Shown: positions 22,445-32,664 of the stretch, piece by piece
Layout of the letters: every line of letters starts with the position of its first letter
Numbering within the stretch: the first letter of the stretch is position 1
Assembly: GCA_028571685.1 (NCBI GenBank)
Contig: CM053141.1
Location: 75,377,833 to 75,441,832, forward strand
DNA from: Heterohyrax brucei
Lineage: Eukaryota > Chordata > Mammalia > Hyracoidea > Procaviidae
Length of the DNA stretch: 64,000 nt
Direction of reading: 5' to 3'
Made by a program: the position numbers and the translations under genes
Notes under the pieces: model-generated
What the model saw: only the letters and a program-made list of their open reading frames with translations
Database searches by the model: none
What the model was told of the DNA's origin: nothing

Positions 22445-23285
22445 AACAATTAGAAGGCAAACTGTGTTTCAGTATAAACAGCCTCATCGAACTACCAAAG
22501 CTATGCAACATGACAGACTGCCTAGAGGAGTTCTGAGTCCCCCAAACCCAGAAACATCCAGGAAAAGGAGGTGATGATCATATTGTTTGTTTATATCACA
22601 TTTCATAATTTCCAAAGTGTTTTATAGGGAGGCTCCCTTCACCGGTTTGCAGTTTGATGCCTTTCTGGTCCCTCCCAATCTACCCTGGTCAAAGGCTTCA
22701 AACTGAAAGCAAACGGGTTGTCTTGACACGCTCAGGTACTACCCCGTCACTGAGGTTTCTCTTTGTTTTCAAAAGGCCCTGCATTTTTTTCACAACTGAG
22801 TAGTATTTGCTGAATCCTTCAAGCTGTATGTCTGCACGTATGTCCTCCATGCGCTCACCTGCTCATTTTACTAACGCTTATTGAACACCTGTTAAACGCC
22901 AGGCACTTTCTAGGTGCTAAGGACACAGAGTAAGAAGATATAGTCCGTGCAGCAGGCCTGTCAGTTTCCCACTCACGTCCTCTTAGTCCATCCAAGAGGT
23001 CCTGTAGGTCTTTCCCGTAAAGGCTGAAGGCTTCCAACATGTGTCTGAGAGTGCCTCTTCACTGAATTGCCTCTCAGCCCCTCAAGGGAGGCAGTTGGCG
23101 AATAAACACACAGCTGCCTTGCCCCCAATGGGTCAACGTGAGGTGTGCTCTCTGGAGTCTCGCGGAGGCCCCCTGCCAAAACTGAGCTCCCAGTTGCCCT
23201 CCAATAGTGCTCCTCTCAATGTCCCTCCCTCCTCCCTGGTCTCACTTCTTCACTCTCCCATTGTGCTTCTTGAGATCACTTCCTA
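22445..23285. other. unclassified, moderately GC-rich
   Basis: Short frames occur at 22855-23286 on both strands with no domain. No feature is recognised. Confidence 0.35.
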
Positions 23286-23289
23286 AATA

Positions 23290-23500
23290 AACTAAAAACC
23301 AAACCAGTTGCCATGGAGTCAATTCTGATTCATACTGACCTGTGTATATGAGACTAGGACTCTCCTCCAAAGGGTTTTCAATGGCCAATTTTTTAGAAAT
23401 AGATTACCAGGCCCTTTTTCTGAGGCATTTCTGAGTGGAATGAAACCTCCAAACTTTTGGTTAGCGGCCAAGTATGTGAACCATTTTCACCACCCAGGAC
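23290..23500 (-). mobile_element. AfroSINE variant with RTE-like module
   Basis: In the plus direction it reads CCAGTTGCCATGGAGTCAAT, then the shared module TTTTCAATGGCCAATTTTTT with AGAAATAGATTACCAGG, then the reversed head (GTTAGCGGCCAAGTATGTGA, CACCACCCAGGAC). Same subtype as 18232 and 52063. Confidence 0.82.
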
Positions 23501-23504
23501 TAAT

Positions 23505-24090
23505 ATGTGTTCCGAAATCCTTTTCCCAGGATGCGCTTTCAGGGTGTCTGCCCATAAGGGGCTTCCACCTTAGCAGTCAGGACAGATTATTATTGAGGCC
23601 TCAGATTTACTTGAACAAATTACAGTGAGAAAAGCAGAGGCACCTTCCGCAAGAAGGACAAGTGCATTGCCTGGGTGGCCCTTTCACTGCGTAAAGTTCA
23701 GAATCTAACAAGAAGCAAAGATACCCAGAATGCCTGTAGGGCCAAGCCAGGTCAAAGCACAGCACTGAGAAGAGATACATTGGGACATGGAGATGACATT
23801 TGTAAGTATTCTTCAGGCAACGTCATCCATCACCAGCAAAAAAAAAAAAAAAGAAAAGGAAAGGAAAAAGGAGTATAGGAAGAAAAGGAGAGGAGCAAAC
23901 CATAGCTTTCCTTGGAATGCCCTTTATTTTAGCCAGTGATTCATTTTGTTTTCAATGAGGAACACATGCTCTGAACTAAGAGGACCTGTACATAGGTCTG
24001 TTTGGAGGAAAGTTAATAAATACAGACTCATCATCCCAAGAGAACACCATCAAGGAAACGGGATCCAAAGAGGCAGGAAAATATCACCCC
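23505..24090. other. unclassified; short purine run
   Basis: A purine-rich microsatellite (A-run then AAGG repeats) lies at about 23839-23890. Nothing else is recognised. Confidence 0.4.
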
Positions 24091-24094
24091 GAAG

Positions 24095-24640
24095 ACTTAG
24101 TGGGCCACAGCGTCCACTGGCCTGAGCCCAGAACTAGATGGTGCCTGGCTACCAACACGGACTGCTCTGACAGGGATTACAATAGAGCAGGAGAAAAATG
24201 TAGACTGAAATTCAAATCCACAACAAAAGGCCAGACTTACCGGTCTGGCAAAGACTGGAGGAACCTCAGAGGCTACAGACGCAGGAAACTAGGTTAACTC
24301 AGAACTGAAGCCACTCATGAAATCTGCCTTTCAGCCAAAGATTAGACAGGACTTTAAAACAAACTATAACATAGTGAGAAACAGGCTTCTTAGTTCAACC
24401 GACTATATGAGACTAAATGGGCAACACCTGCCCAATAGCAAAAAGGAGAAGGTAGGAAGAGACAGGAACCTGGACAAAAGGACATGTGGAACTCAGGGTA
24501 CAAAGGGAAAGGGGGAAGATGCTGACAGATTGTGAGGAGTGCAACCAATGTCACAAAACAATTTATGTACACATTTTTGAATGAGAAATTAATTTGCACT
24601 ATAAGCTTTCACATAACAAACAATAAAAAAGAAAGAAAAG
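24095..24640 (+). mobile_element. L1 LINE 3' UTR, severely 5'-truncated
   Basis: This is the sense version of the 3' UTR seen reversed at 5240-5760 and 31844-32360. It has AACTAGATGGTGCCTGGCTA, ACTGCTCTGACAGGGATTAC, CAGACTTACCGGTCTGGCAA, CTTTCAGCCAAAGATTAGAC and AACCAATGTCACAAAACAAT. It ends in an A-rich tail (CAATAAAAAAGAAAGAAAAG). No ORF2 remains. Confidence 0.85.
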
Positions 24641-24644
24641 GATT

Positions 24645-26315
24645 CAATCACCTTGTAGGTATGTCTACCAGGCAGCCCAATGTTATTCTTCACCAGTGAC
24701 CTTGAAACATGAATTTTAGCAGATTAGGTTTACAGTCACCACCTCCTCCAAGCCATCTACTTGCCCCTTACTAGATAGACATAGTTTGTGCTGTGAGGAT
24801 TGAAACCTGAGTGTTAGGCTATGTACATCACTGAGTATCAGTTAGGTTCAAGCTTGTTTAACCAGCTGTTGGAAAAGCTTCCAGCCCAGCCCATGGCATA
24901 CGCTGCTTTGCATGAAGTCTTTTATTGTTGCAAAGGGAGGGTAGGAGAAAGAAAGCAGACAGGATGACATCTGTGCCCTGACAGGCCCCAGGGATGGGCC
25001 ATTTAAGCCCTGTGGAGATAACTAGGAGAAGGCAGACAGAGCTGTTGTCTGAACAGCCTGTGACTTGTGGGGGACACAAGGAGAGCCACATGGGGGGCAA
25101 CATGTGAACACTGTGACAGAGTAGGGGACTCAGCCAGCTGCATTTCTCCCTGGGACACATCATGGCTGCAGGGAAATGAGGCTGGGAGAAATGAGGGGCT
25201 CTGTGTGTCTCTTGAGGCTGGCAGGTTTGGGAGCCCAGCTGAAAGGAGCCATCTGTCACTAGGTTCCTCAGCAGTGTTATAGTGGCCGGCCGCCTTACAC
25301 AAATGAGGGTAGTAGATTATGATGCAGGCACTGGAGGAGTGACTGGGAGAGAACTCTGTGAGCCCCTAGACCCCTGGGCTAACAGACAGACATCTTCAAC
25401 TGGGGCAGAGAAAGAATTTGGCCTCTCTGAAGGGGGTCCTGGTCAGTAGGATCACTAGAAGTGGCAGGGGATGTGGACCTCACTGGATGATACTGTCAAG
25501 AGGAGGTGGCACCAGAATGACTGTCTGTAAACTTTTGGTTCAGAAATTTATTATTATTTATAAAAATATCCTTGTAGTTAGTTACCGCAACAAAAATACT
25601 TTTGCAAGCCAGTTTATATGTATCAACATACTTACAAGATTAAAACTCCATGCTAATTTAATTGACTTTTTAAATCTTATAATGCACTCCCGTCAGAGCT
25701 GTCATTATTATCCAATCAGAGTGCCTCTCTGAATCACGTGACTTCATCTGCATGCACTACCCTTACAAGCACTGTCATTGTCTTTGCTCCTGGTGTTTTT
25801 GGATTCACTGACTTTGTCAAATTTTCTGGTGTTTTAGCTACAATATTGTGGCAATTATTATGTGTGCAAATCTGTATCAATAACTTTTTGAAGAATGAAG
25901 TAGTAACTAAAGGAAAATATGAAAAATCAAAAAAGGCTTCCATTCAATTGCTAATAATGTGGTAATTAATATGTTGAAACTCAATGTAGAAAAGTTTTAC
26001 AAAATAAGTTTGTTGTTAATATTTCTATAATCTAAGGAAGATTAAACAATCTACAACTATATCACATATTATTCTATGATTAAAAGTGATACTAAATTTA
26101 CAAATAAAACAAGGAGACCAATATTGATTATGCAACTTATACAAAACTAAACAGAGATAATGACAGTTTAAAATACAAGGTGAGGGAAATGCTACCTTTC
26201 TCTTGCTACATGTAGAGATATAACTTAAACCTTGCATTCAGTTTTTTTAAAAATTATAGTCTTTTTAAAAATGTCTTTAAAAACATCACTGTCTTGCAAA
26301 TATATATCTGATTTA
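24645..26315. other. unclassified stretch
   Basis: Frames of 133 codons (24858-25259 minus) and 104 codons (25418-25732 plus) show no family. At 25430-25530 the block ACTGTCAAGAGGAGGTGGCACC with AGAATGACTG resembles part of the GC-rich insert at 59075-59488. From 25530 to 26280 the sequence turns AT-rich. Confidence 0.35.
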
Positions 26316-26639
26316 CATGAAATTGTGCATGTCATTGAGGGTCTTCCTCTTTTTCAGTGACCTTCTAACTTACCAAGCATGACGTCCTTCTCCAAGGACT
26401 GGTTCCTCCTGATAACACGTCCAAAATATGTAAGACATAGTCTTACCATCCTTGCTTAGGAGCATGCTGACTGTACTTCCTCCCAGACAGACTTGTTCGT
26501 TCTTCTGGCAGTCTGTGGTATATTCAGTATTCTTCATCAACACCATAATTCAAAGACATTAATTCTTCTTTGGTGTTCTTTATTCATTGTCCAGCTTTCA
26601 AATGTGCAGGAGGCAACTGAAAATACTATGATTTGTGTT

Positions 26640-26778
26640 ACCCACTACCCACTGATGTCAAGTTGATTCTGACTCACACTGACTCACACAGAGTAGAACT
26701 GCCCTATAGAGTTTCTAAGAAGTGCCTGGCAGATGGTTAGCAGCCATCGTACTTAACTACTATGCCACCAGGCACCCT
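26640..26778 (-). mobile_element. AfroSINE in RTE
   Basis: In plus direction: GATGTCAAGTTGATTCTGAC, ACAGAGTAGAACTGCCCTAT, AGAGTTTCTAAGAAGTGCCT and TAGCAGCCATCGTACTTAAC. A short block that normally precedes TTAGCAG is missing. RTE sequence continues on both sides. Confidence 0.85.
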
Positions 26779-27147
26779 AATACCCAAAGTAACATCATTA
26801 TTTTTTAATTCTTTAAAGTGGTCTTTTGCAGCAGATTTGCCTAATGCAATGAATTTTTTGATTTCTTGACCACTTCTTCCACAGGTGTTGACTATGGATC
26901 GAAGCAAAATGAAATCCTTAACAATGTCAATCTATATTCATCATGATGCTGTGAAGATTTTTGTTCTGAAAATTTTTGTTTTCTTTATGTTGATATGTAA
27001 TCTCCATCAGTAAGTGCTTCAAGTCCTTTTCACTTGTTAAGGAATCTTCCTTCAGTCCTGATGACTCATTCTTCTTCATATAGTCCAATTTTTCAGATTA
27101 TTGACTCAGCATACAGATTACATAAGTATAGTGAAATGATATGGATA

Positions 27148-27642
27148 TGTCTTAGTCATCAAGTGCTGCTGTAACAGAAATACCACAAGGGGATGGCTTT
27201 AACAAAGAGAAATTTATTTTGTCACAGCTCAAGGGGCTACAAGTCCAAATTCAGGCCGTCAGTGCCAGAGAAATTCTTTCTCTGTTGATGCTGGAGGAAG
27301 GTCCTTGTCAACAATCTTCCTCTAAACTGGAAGCTTCTGAGGTGCAGGGACTCTGGATCCTTTCCAAAAGGTGTGCTCTGCTCCCTGTACTGCTTCTTGG
27401 TTGTATGAGATGCCCCAAATCTCTCTGCTGTCTTCCTTCTGTATACCCCAAGACATTGCCTCAAGGTACCATACAATCTTATACCTTGAGTCCTGCCCCA
27501 TCAACACAACTGCTCTCATCCTCTCTCGCTAACATCACAAAGACAGAGTTTACAGCATAGAGGAACTCACACAATACCATAATCATGGCCTAACCACATG
27601 GCTACACACAAATTTTTGATGGGATGCAATTCAATCCATGAC
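27148..27642 (-). mobile_element. ERVL-MaLR-like solo LTR, family A, copy 3
   Basis: Reverse-oriented member of the LTR family at 9939. The minus strand begins AGTCATGGATTGAATTGCAT and ends at GACTAAGACA-like sequence (plus TGTCTTAGTCATC). GGATA (27143-27147) and GGACA (27643-27647) flank it, and the RTE reading GTGAAATGATA...CAACCCTGATG closes up around it. Solo LTR fossil of 495 bp. It gives rise to a spurious 113-codon plus frame. Confidence 0.8.
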
Positions 27643-28814
27643 TGGACACAACCCTGATGCACATCTTCCCTGATTTTAAACCATGAATTATACCCCTCTT
27701 CTGTTTGAATGACTGTCTCTTGGTCTGTGTATAGGTACAGCATGAGCACAATTAAATGTTCTGAGGTTCCCATTCCCTAATGTTATCCATAATTTATTAT
27801 GACCCACCAGTAGAATGCTTTTGTATAGTCAATAAAACACAGGTAAACATATTTATGGCCTTGTCTGCTTTCAGCCAGGAACCATCTGATGTCAGCAATG
27901 GTTTATGCCCTCTTCTGAATCCAGACTAGTTTCTGGCAGTTCTCTACATACTGCTGCAACCACTTTTGAGTAGAATTTGACTTGTGGGTAAGGTTAATGA
28001 TATTGTTCGAAATTTCTCTATTCTGTTGGGTCATCTTTCTTTGGAATGGGCAAAAATATGGATGTCTTCCAGTCGGTTGGCCGGGTAGCCGTCTTCCAAA
28101 CTTCTTGGCACAGATGAGTGAGCACCTCCTGTGCTACATTCGTTTGCTGAAGACACCTTGCTGTTTCATCAGCCCCTGGAGGCTTGTTTTTGCCAGTGCC
28201 TGCAGTGAAGCTTGGACTTCTTTCTTCAGGACCGTCACTTCCTGATCACATGATACCTCCTGAAATAGCTGAATGCCAACCAATTCCTTTTGGTACAGTG
28301 ACTGTACTCTTTCCACCTTTTGATGCTTCCTGTATCATTCAGTATTTTGTCCATACAGGCCTTTAATATTGCAGTTCTTTCAGCTTGACAAATGCCAAGT
28401 GTGCTCTTTCCTTTTGATTTTCTAACTCCTGTTCTTTGCAACTTTCATTTTAATACTTTTTCTTGAGCTGCCTTTTGTAATCTTTCATGTGATCATTTCT
28501 TCCATTTGCTATAGCTACTTTTCTGACATCCATTCACTTTCTTTCCTGTCTTTTTAATGACTTTTTGCTTTCTTCAAGTATAATGTTCTTGATGTATAAC
28601 AATGCATAAAATCTATTTTTGAAATGGCCTTTAAATTCAGGTGGAATATACCCAAGGCTATATTTTGGTTTTTGTGAACTTGTTTTAATTTTCTATAGAT
28701 TCAACTTGAACTTGGATATGAGCAATAGATGATCTGATCATTTGTCCCCTTGCCTTGTCCTACTGATGATATTCAGCTTCTCCATAGTCTCTTTCTACAG
28801 ATGTGGTTGACTGG

Positions 28815-29460
28815 TGAAAGCAAGTTAATAGCTTTGAAAGCCAGGAAAGACAGTTCTGGTTTAGTAGAGCTGTTCATCAAGTTCCAAGATGTTTGCATCT
28901 TTGTTCTTGTTTATTTTTATGGTGATTTAATTTATGAACATTTCCATATGCATTTGATTACAACATCTACATTATTTGGACTGGTATTGATTGTGCAAAC
29001 ATAATCCATTAAAGTACCCCAAATAATGGTAAAGTTTAATGTTAAAAAGAACATAATTTTGATGTAGTTCTTAAATGTTATTATTTTGAATTCTATCATA
29101 TTCTTACTGAATTTATGAAATTATGTAAATGGAAATATATTTATGATGTTTTAATTTAAAGGTGTAATTTTAATTTTTCTAGTTTACATTCCTATTATTG
29201 CACGGCATTCAGTGATAGATGGCAATTACAATTTACGAATAAAGTTAATACCAAAAACATTATTAAAGATTCTGTAAGACATCCTGTCACCAGGCAAGGA
29301 GAACAGATGATGATGCAGATAGGCAGGCATGCAAATTTAAATTGTATTGTAAACTTTCACTCAGTCACAATGAAAAAAAGAAAAGAAAGATTATGTATGG
29401 TTTGGTATGAGAGGAGGTCTATGTGGTGTGTGACACCATGAGTGACATTACCCTAGTGAC
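28815..29460. other. unclassified, AT-rich
   Basis: No gene or repeat family was recognised; composition becomes AT-rich. Confidence 0.35.
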
Positions 29461-29463
29461 GAC

Positions 29464-29662
29464 ACTGGCCCTGGTGGCACCTTGGTTAAGCACCTGGCTG
29501 ATAACCAAAAGTTTGGCAGTTCAAACCCAATAGCAGCTCTGCAGGAGTAAAATACGATAGTCTGCTTCTGTAAAGATTGATAGTCTTGGAAGCCCCATAG
29601 GGGAAGTTCTAGTCTGTCCTTTGGGGTCTTTATGCATCAGAACAGATAGCAATGGTTTTGAC
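29464..29662 (+). mobile_element. AfroSINE, longer subtype
   Basis: Head GGCCCTGGTGGCACCTTGGT, ACCAAAAGTTTGGCAGTTCA, extension CAGTCTGCTT-like AGTCTGCTTCTGTAAAGATT and CTTGGAAGCCCCATAGGGGA. Tail ATGCATCAGAACAGATAGCA ATGG. Directly followed by the long RTE-derived SINE. Confidence 0.88.
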
Positions 29663-29689
29663 ATGAAGGTAGGACTGAGGAAAACCCAG

Positions 29690-29975
29690 GTTTAAATATC
29701 TGCCAATGCACCTTAAGCACAACCACCATCCATCAGTGGAGGATTTAATGCTGCTGTGATGCTGAACAGATTTCAGTAGAGCTTCCAGACTAAGGTGAAC
29801 TAGAAAGAAATACCTGATGATTCACTTCCAAAAATCAGCCATTGAAAGCCCAATGGATCACAAGGGTCTGGTCAACAACCAGTCATGTGGATGGGGCAGT
29901 ACACAGCAGTGTTTTGTTCAGTGGCATATGCGGTTGCCATGAGTCAAGGTTGACTCAATTGCTGGTAGCATCAGA
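29690..29975 (+). mobile_element. long SINE built from RTE ends
   Basis: The 5' two-thirds (CTGCTGTGATGCTGAACAGA, TTTCAGTAGAGCTTCCAGAC, TAAGGTGAACTAGAAAGAAA, TCAGCCATTGAAAGCCC) match the RTE 5' UTR in sense, as seen in the reverse complement of about 60690-60800. The 3' third (GCAGTGTTTTGTTCAGTGGC, GGTTGCCATGAGTCAAGG) matches the RTE 3' tail. No coding part lies between. It is therefore probably a LINE-parasitic element moved by RTE proteins. Confidence 0.72.
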
Positions 29976-29979
29976 AATG

Positions 29980-30430
29980 AAGAGAATAGAGGCAAGGAAT
30001 CTGTGATAATGTGAGTATCCATGAGACATCCAGGCAAATGAAAGCTAAATTTGCAATTTAAAAATTTCTACCTCCAGGGTTGGAGAAACTGGCTGAAAGC
30101 TGTATTGATTTGTCCTGGAGAGGCAGATCCAGAAGGGTGCTTGTTGCCAGCCCCTGGGAAACCACAGGGCAGATCCACATGATCATCAAGTATCCCAACC
30201 CATGTCAGAGTGAGTCTCAGCAAACCGTGGTGCCCAGAGAACTCTATCCCTGGGCATGACTCATGAGCTTACCACCAGTGAATTTAACTGTTTACAAAGG
30301 CCAGATGTTCAAAATTTGACTTTAAAGGTATTCAGAGCATCTACGGGGCATTAATCACTATTTTAAACTTGCTTTAATTTTGTATCTGTATCTTTAGCCA
30401 GGTATTGTACTAGAATCTTTGTAGCTCTGA
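29980..30430. other. unclassified
   Basis: No feature is recognised in this stretch. Confidence 0.35.
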
Positions 30431-30434
30431 ATTA

Positions 30435-30590
30435 GGGTTGCCAAAAAATACCTTAAATTTCATATAAATAAATGAATAATGTTTTAGCATAAAAAATGAG
30501 TATGTAATATTTGGCACAAATAACTAAAAGTTATTCATCATTTATATGAAATTTAAATGTAACAGTGGGTCCTGGATTTATCTGGCACCC
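30435..30590. mobile_element. palindromic non-autonomous DNA transposon
   Basis: The ends are GGGTTGCCAAAAAATACC and (reverse complement) GGGTGCCAGATAAATCC. Inner arms form an inverted repeat: TTAAATTTCATATAAATAAA with TGAATAA, and TTATTCATCATTTATATGAA with ATTTAA. Flanking TTA occurs on both sides (30432-30434, 30591-30593). It fits an old mammalian MITE known for GGTTGCCAGATAAAA-type ends, but I cannot name the family with certainty. Confidence 0.7.
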
Positions 30591-30594
30591 TTAC

Positions 30595-30968
30595 TCTGAG
30601 TGTATCTTCTCTTACAGAGACAGAGCAACAAAACATGTGGAACAAAGTAAAAGTTATGTGGTCCTGTGTCCTACAGTGTAGAGCTGAAATGACTGATTGA
30701 TTTGCTTTCCTTACAATGTATTCCCTATTTATTTCCTAAAATGAAGCAGCATACAATAAAAGTCACATACAATAAACATTATTAAAATAAAATAGAAAAT
30801 CAAAAGACATAGAAAGATGGGAGTAGTTTTCAATTCCCAAAGCCCAGGCAGATAAGGTTGTAGATCAGTTTGCATCTGCTTCTGCACTTCTTGGCAGCCC
30901 AAAGCCATAATGAAAACTCTATCTGATATAAGGTAACAGAGAGCTAAAACTTTCTTCTGATCCTAATT
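30595..30968. other. unclassified, AT-rich
   Basis: No feature is recognised in this stretch. Confidence 0.35.
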
Positions 30969-31156
30969 CTTCTTTTTAATTTTACTTTTGATGATGGTTT
31001 ACAGAACAAACTAAAACCGAAAACCAAGCCCAGTGACTTCAAGCTAATTCCAATTCAAAGTGACTCTATGAGACAGACTAGAAGTAACCCATAGAGTTTC
31101 CAAGAAACAGCTGGACAGATTCAAATACTTACCTTCTGGTTAGCAGCCATAGCTCC

Positions 31157-31800
31157 TGTGGTGGTCAGGATTATGTCAGCTTGGCTACTACCTATTTGGC
31201 TGCTGTATTAAGTGGCAGGGCGGGGTTTGTGGTGGCTCCCTGCCCCTCGGCTCTCATCTCGTGACCCTGGACTACAGCTGCTGATCGCTCACGTGGCCAG
31301 GAGCTCCTGCTCTCTTGTTCCAGCGTCTGGTTCCGGGACTTGAGCTAGCGGCTGTTGGGCTCATCAGTCCTTACAGTCGGCATGTGAGAGTCCTGCTCCC
31401 TGACCTGCCAATCCTGCGCTCGCCAGCCTCTGCTCAGTCCTGCTCCCTGACCTGCCGATCCTGGGTTCTCCAGCCTCTGTCACTTCGCCTCGCCACCAGC
31501 TTGGGATCCACCGACCTCCAGCCTCTGTTGCATCGTCTCGCCGCCAGCTTGGGATCCACTGACCCACACAACCGGTGATCTGCAACTCTGGTCTCTGACT
31601 TGCTGACCTTGGGTTCCTCAGCTTCCGTGGACACGTGAGGCTTGTGCCAGAGCTTGGGACATTCAGCTTCTGTGATTACGTGAGCTGTTTCCTATATTTG
31701 TATCTATCTATCTATCTGTCTATATATATATATTATAAATCTTTCCTTATACCTACACGTGTTACTGGTTTTGCTTCCCTAGAAAACCCAGCCTAAGACA
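31157..31800 (+). mobile_element. solo LTR, family B, copy 1 (5-bp duplication)
   Basis: A 644-bp GC-richer block begins TGTGGTGGTCAGG and ends CCTAAGACA. It is flanked by GCTCC (31152-31156) and GCTCC (31801-31805). It holds an imperfect internal tandem repeat (CTGCTCCCTGACCTGCCRATCCTG at about 31393 and 31438; CCGCCAGCTTGGGATCCAC twice at about 31495-31560) and a TATC/TA microsatellite near 31704-31735. The 3' end matches 37112-37540. The 5-bp duplication fits ERVL-type or class II-type integration. No internal region is seen. Confidence 0.8.
31704..31735. repeat. TATC/TA microsatellite
   Basis: TATCTATCTATCTATCTGTC followed by TATATATATATATT lies within the LTR 3' part. The same position in the family-B copy at 37112-37540 also holds a TCTC/TATA/CACA simple repeat, so it is ancestral to the family. 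Confidence 0.9.
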
Positions 31801-32439
31801 GCTCCCAACCACTATACTGTTAGGGTTTCCTACCGAACAAACTAGCTTCTCATGAAACAATTAGTACACATACTGTTTAGTTGCCAACCCCATGACAAGT
31901 CAACACTTTCCCCTTCTCCATCATGGGTTCTGTATTACCAGTTTTCCTATTCCCTCTTACCTTCTAGTCTTTGTCACTGGACTAGTGTGCCCCTTTAGTC
32001 TTATTCTCCTTTATGGGCCTGTCTAAAGGGAGAACCCCAGGATTGACTTCAGTACTGAGCTAAAAGGGTGTCTGGAGCCATACTTTTGGGTTTTCCCCAG
32101 TCTCTGTTATGCCAGTAAGTCTGGTCTTCTTTTGTGAGTTAGAATTTTGTTCTACCTTTTTCTCCACCTCTGCCCTGGACCCTCTGTTGTGATCCCTGTC
32201 AGGGCAGTCAGTGGTGATAACTGGGCACCATCTGGTTGTGGTGGACTCAGCCTGGTAGACGCCATAGTAGTTGTGGTGCATTAGTCCTTTGGACTAATCT
32301 TTCCCTTGTGTCTTTGGTTTCTTCATTCTCCCTTGCTCCAGAATGCACGAGATCAGTGGAGTATCTTAGTTTTTTCCTAATTCTTAAAGGACTTTATTTT
32401 ATGATTCATTATATATAATTCTATAGCTATAAAACAGCA

Positions 32440-32660
32440 TGATAGTTGGTGTAGTACAAAAAGACGGCAGATTTGGAGCTGAAACACCTGGGTCTGAACC
32501 TCCAGTCCACTGTGCTTAGTCCATCATTTATTTCTCTAACCTTCTACCCTATCTATACCACAATTGGCTCTACTGAACACATTATAAATATAAGACATTG
32601 TCACTAGTGTTAGGATTAATGATATTAACACTAGTAATAATAACAACTTCTGCAGTGACT
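32440..32660 (+). mobile_element. MIR-family SINE relic
   Basis: AGATTTGGAGCTGAAACACC TGGGTCTGAACC matches the tRNA-like MIR promoter region in sense, followed by a degraded core. Ancient. Confidence 0.5.
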
Positions 32661-32664
32661 TTAT

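Larger units (their letters stand above)
26320..28814 (-). mobile_element. RTE (BovB-like) LINE with SINE and LTR insertions
   Basis: Minus-strand RTE, truncated at its 3' end (it begins near TCATTGAGGGTCTTCCTC, within the C-terminal coding part). It extends upstream through the reverse-transcriptase region (about 26850-28200) into the linker and late endonuclease region (about 28640-28810). Landmarks in plus direction are AAGCATGACGTCCTTCTCCA, GGCAGTCTGTGGTATATTCA and CTTTGGAATGGGCAAAAATA. It is interrupted at 26640-26778 and 27148-27642. The frame is broken many times. Confidence 0.82.
31013..31834 (-). mobile_element. AfroSINE in L1, itself split by an LTR
   Basis: The two parts are 31013-31156 (CCCAGTGACTTCAAGCTAAT, CCATAGAGTTTCCAAGAAAC, GGTTAGCAGCCATAGCTCC) and 31801-31834 (GCTCCCAACCACTATACTGT, TAGGGTTTCC). 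Flanking L1 duplications are GAACAAACT at 31004-31012 and GAACAAACT at 31835-31843, identical over 9 bp. Together they rebuild one full SINE. Confidence 0.9.
30970..32362 (-). mobile_element. L1 LINE 3' UTR, interrupted
   Basis: The L1 3' end (plus: TTTTAATTTTACTTTTGATG, ATGGTTTACAGAACAAACT) stops at 31012 and resumes at 31844 (AGCTTCTCATGAAACAATTA, GTTCTGTATTACCAGTTTTC, GCTAAAAGGGTGTCTGGAGC). It stops near 32362. Same family as 5233-7392 and 24095-24640. An AfroSINE lies in the gap and itself holds an LTR. 5'-truncated. Confidence 0.85.

Noticed and set aside
27219-27560. 113-codon plus-strand frame with a Cys-rich part
   Set aside because: It is the antisense of a solo LTR at 27148-27642.
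31315-31634. Overlapping frames with repeated Leu/Ser-rich units
   Set aside because: They arise from tandem units inside a solo LTR, not from a gene.
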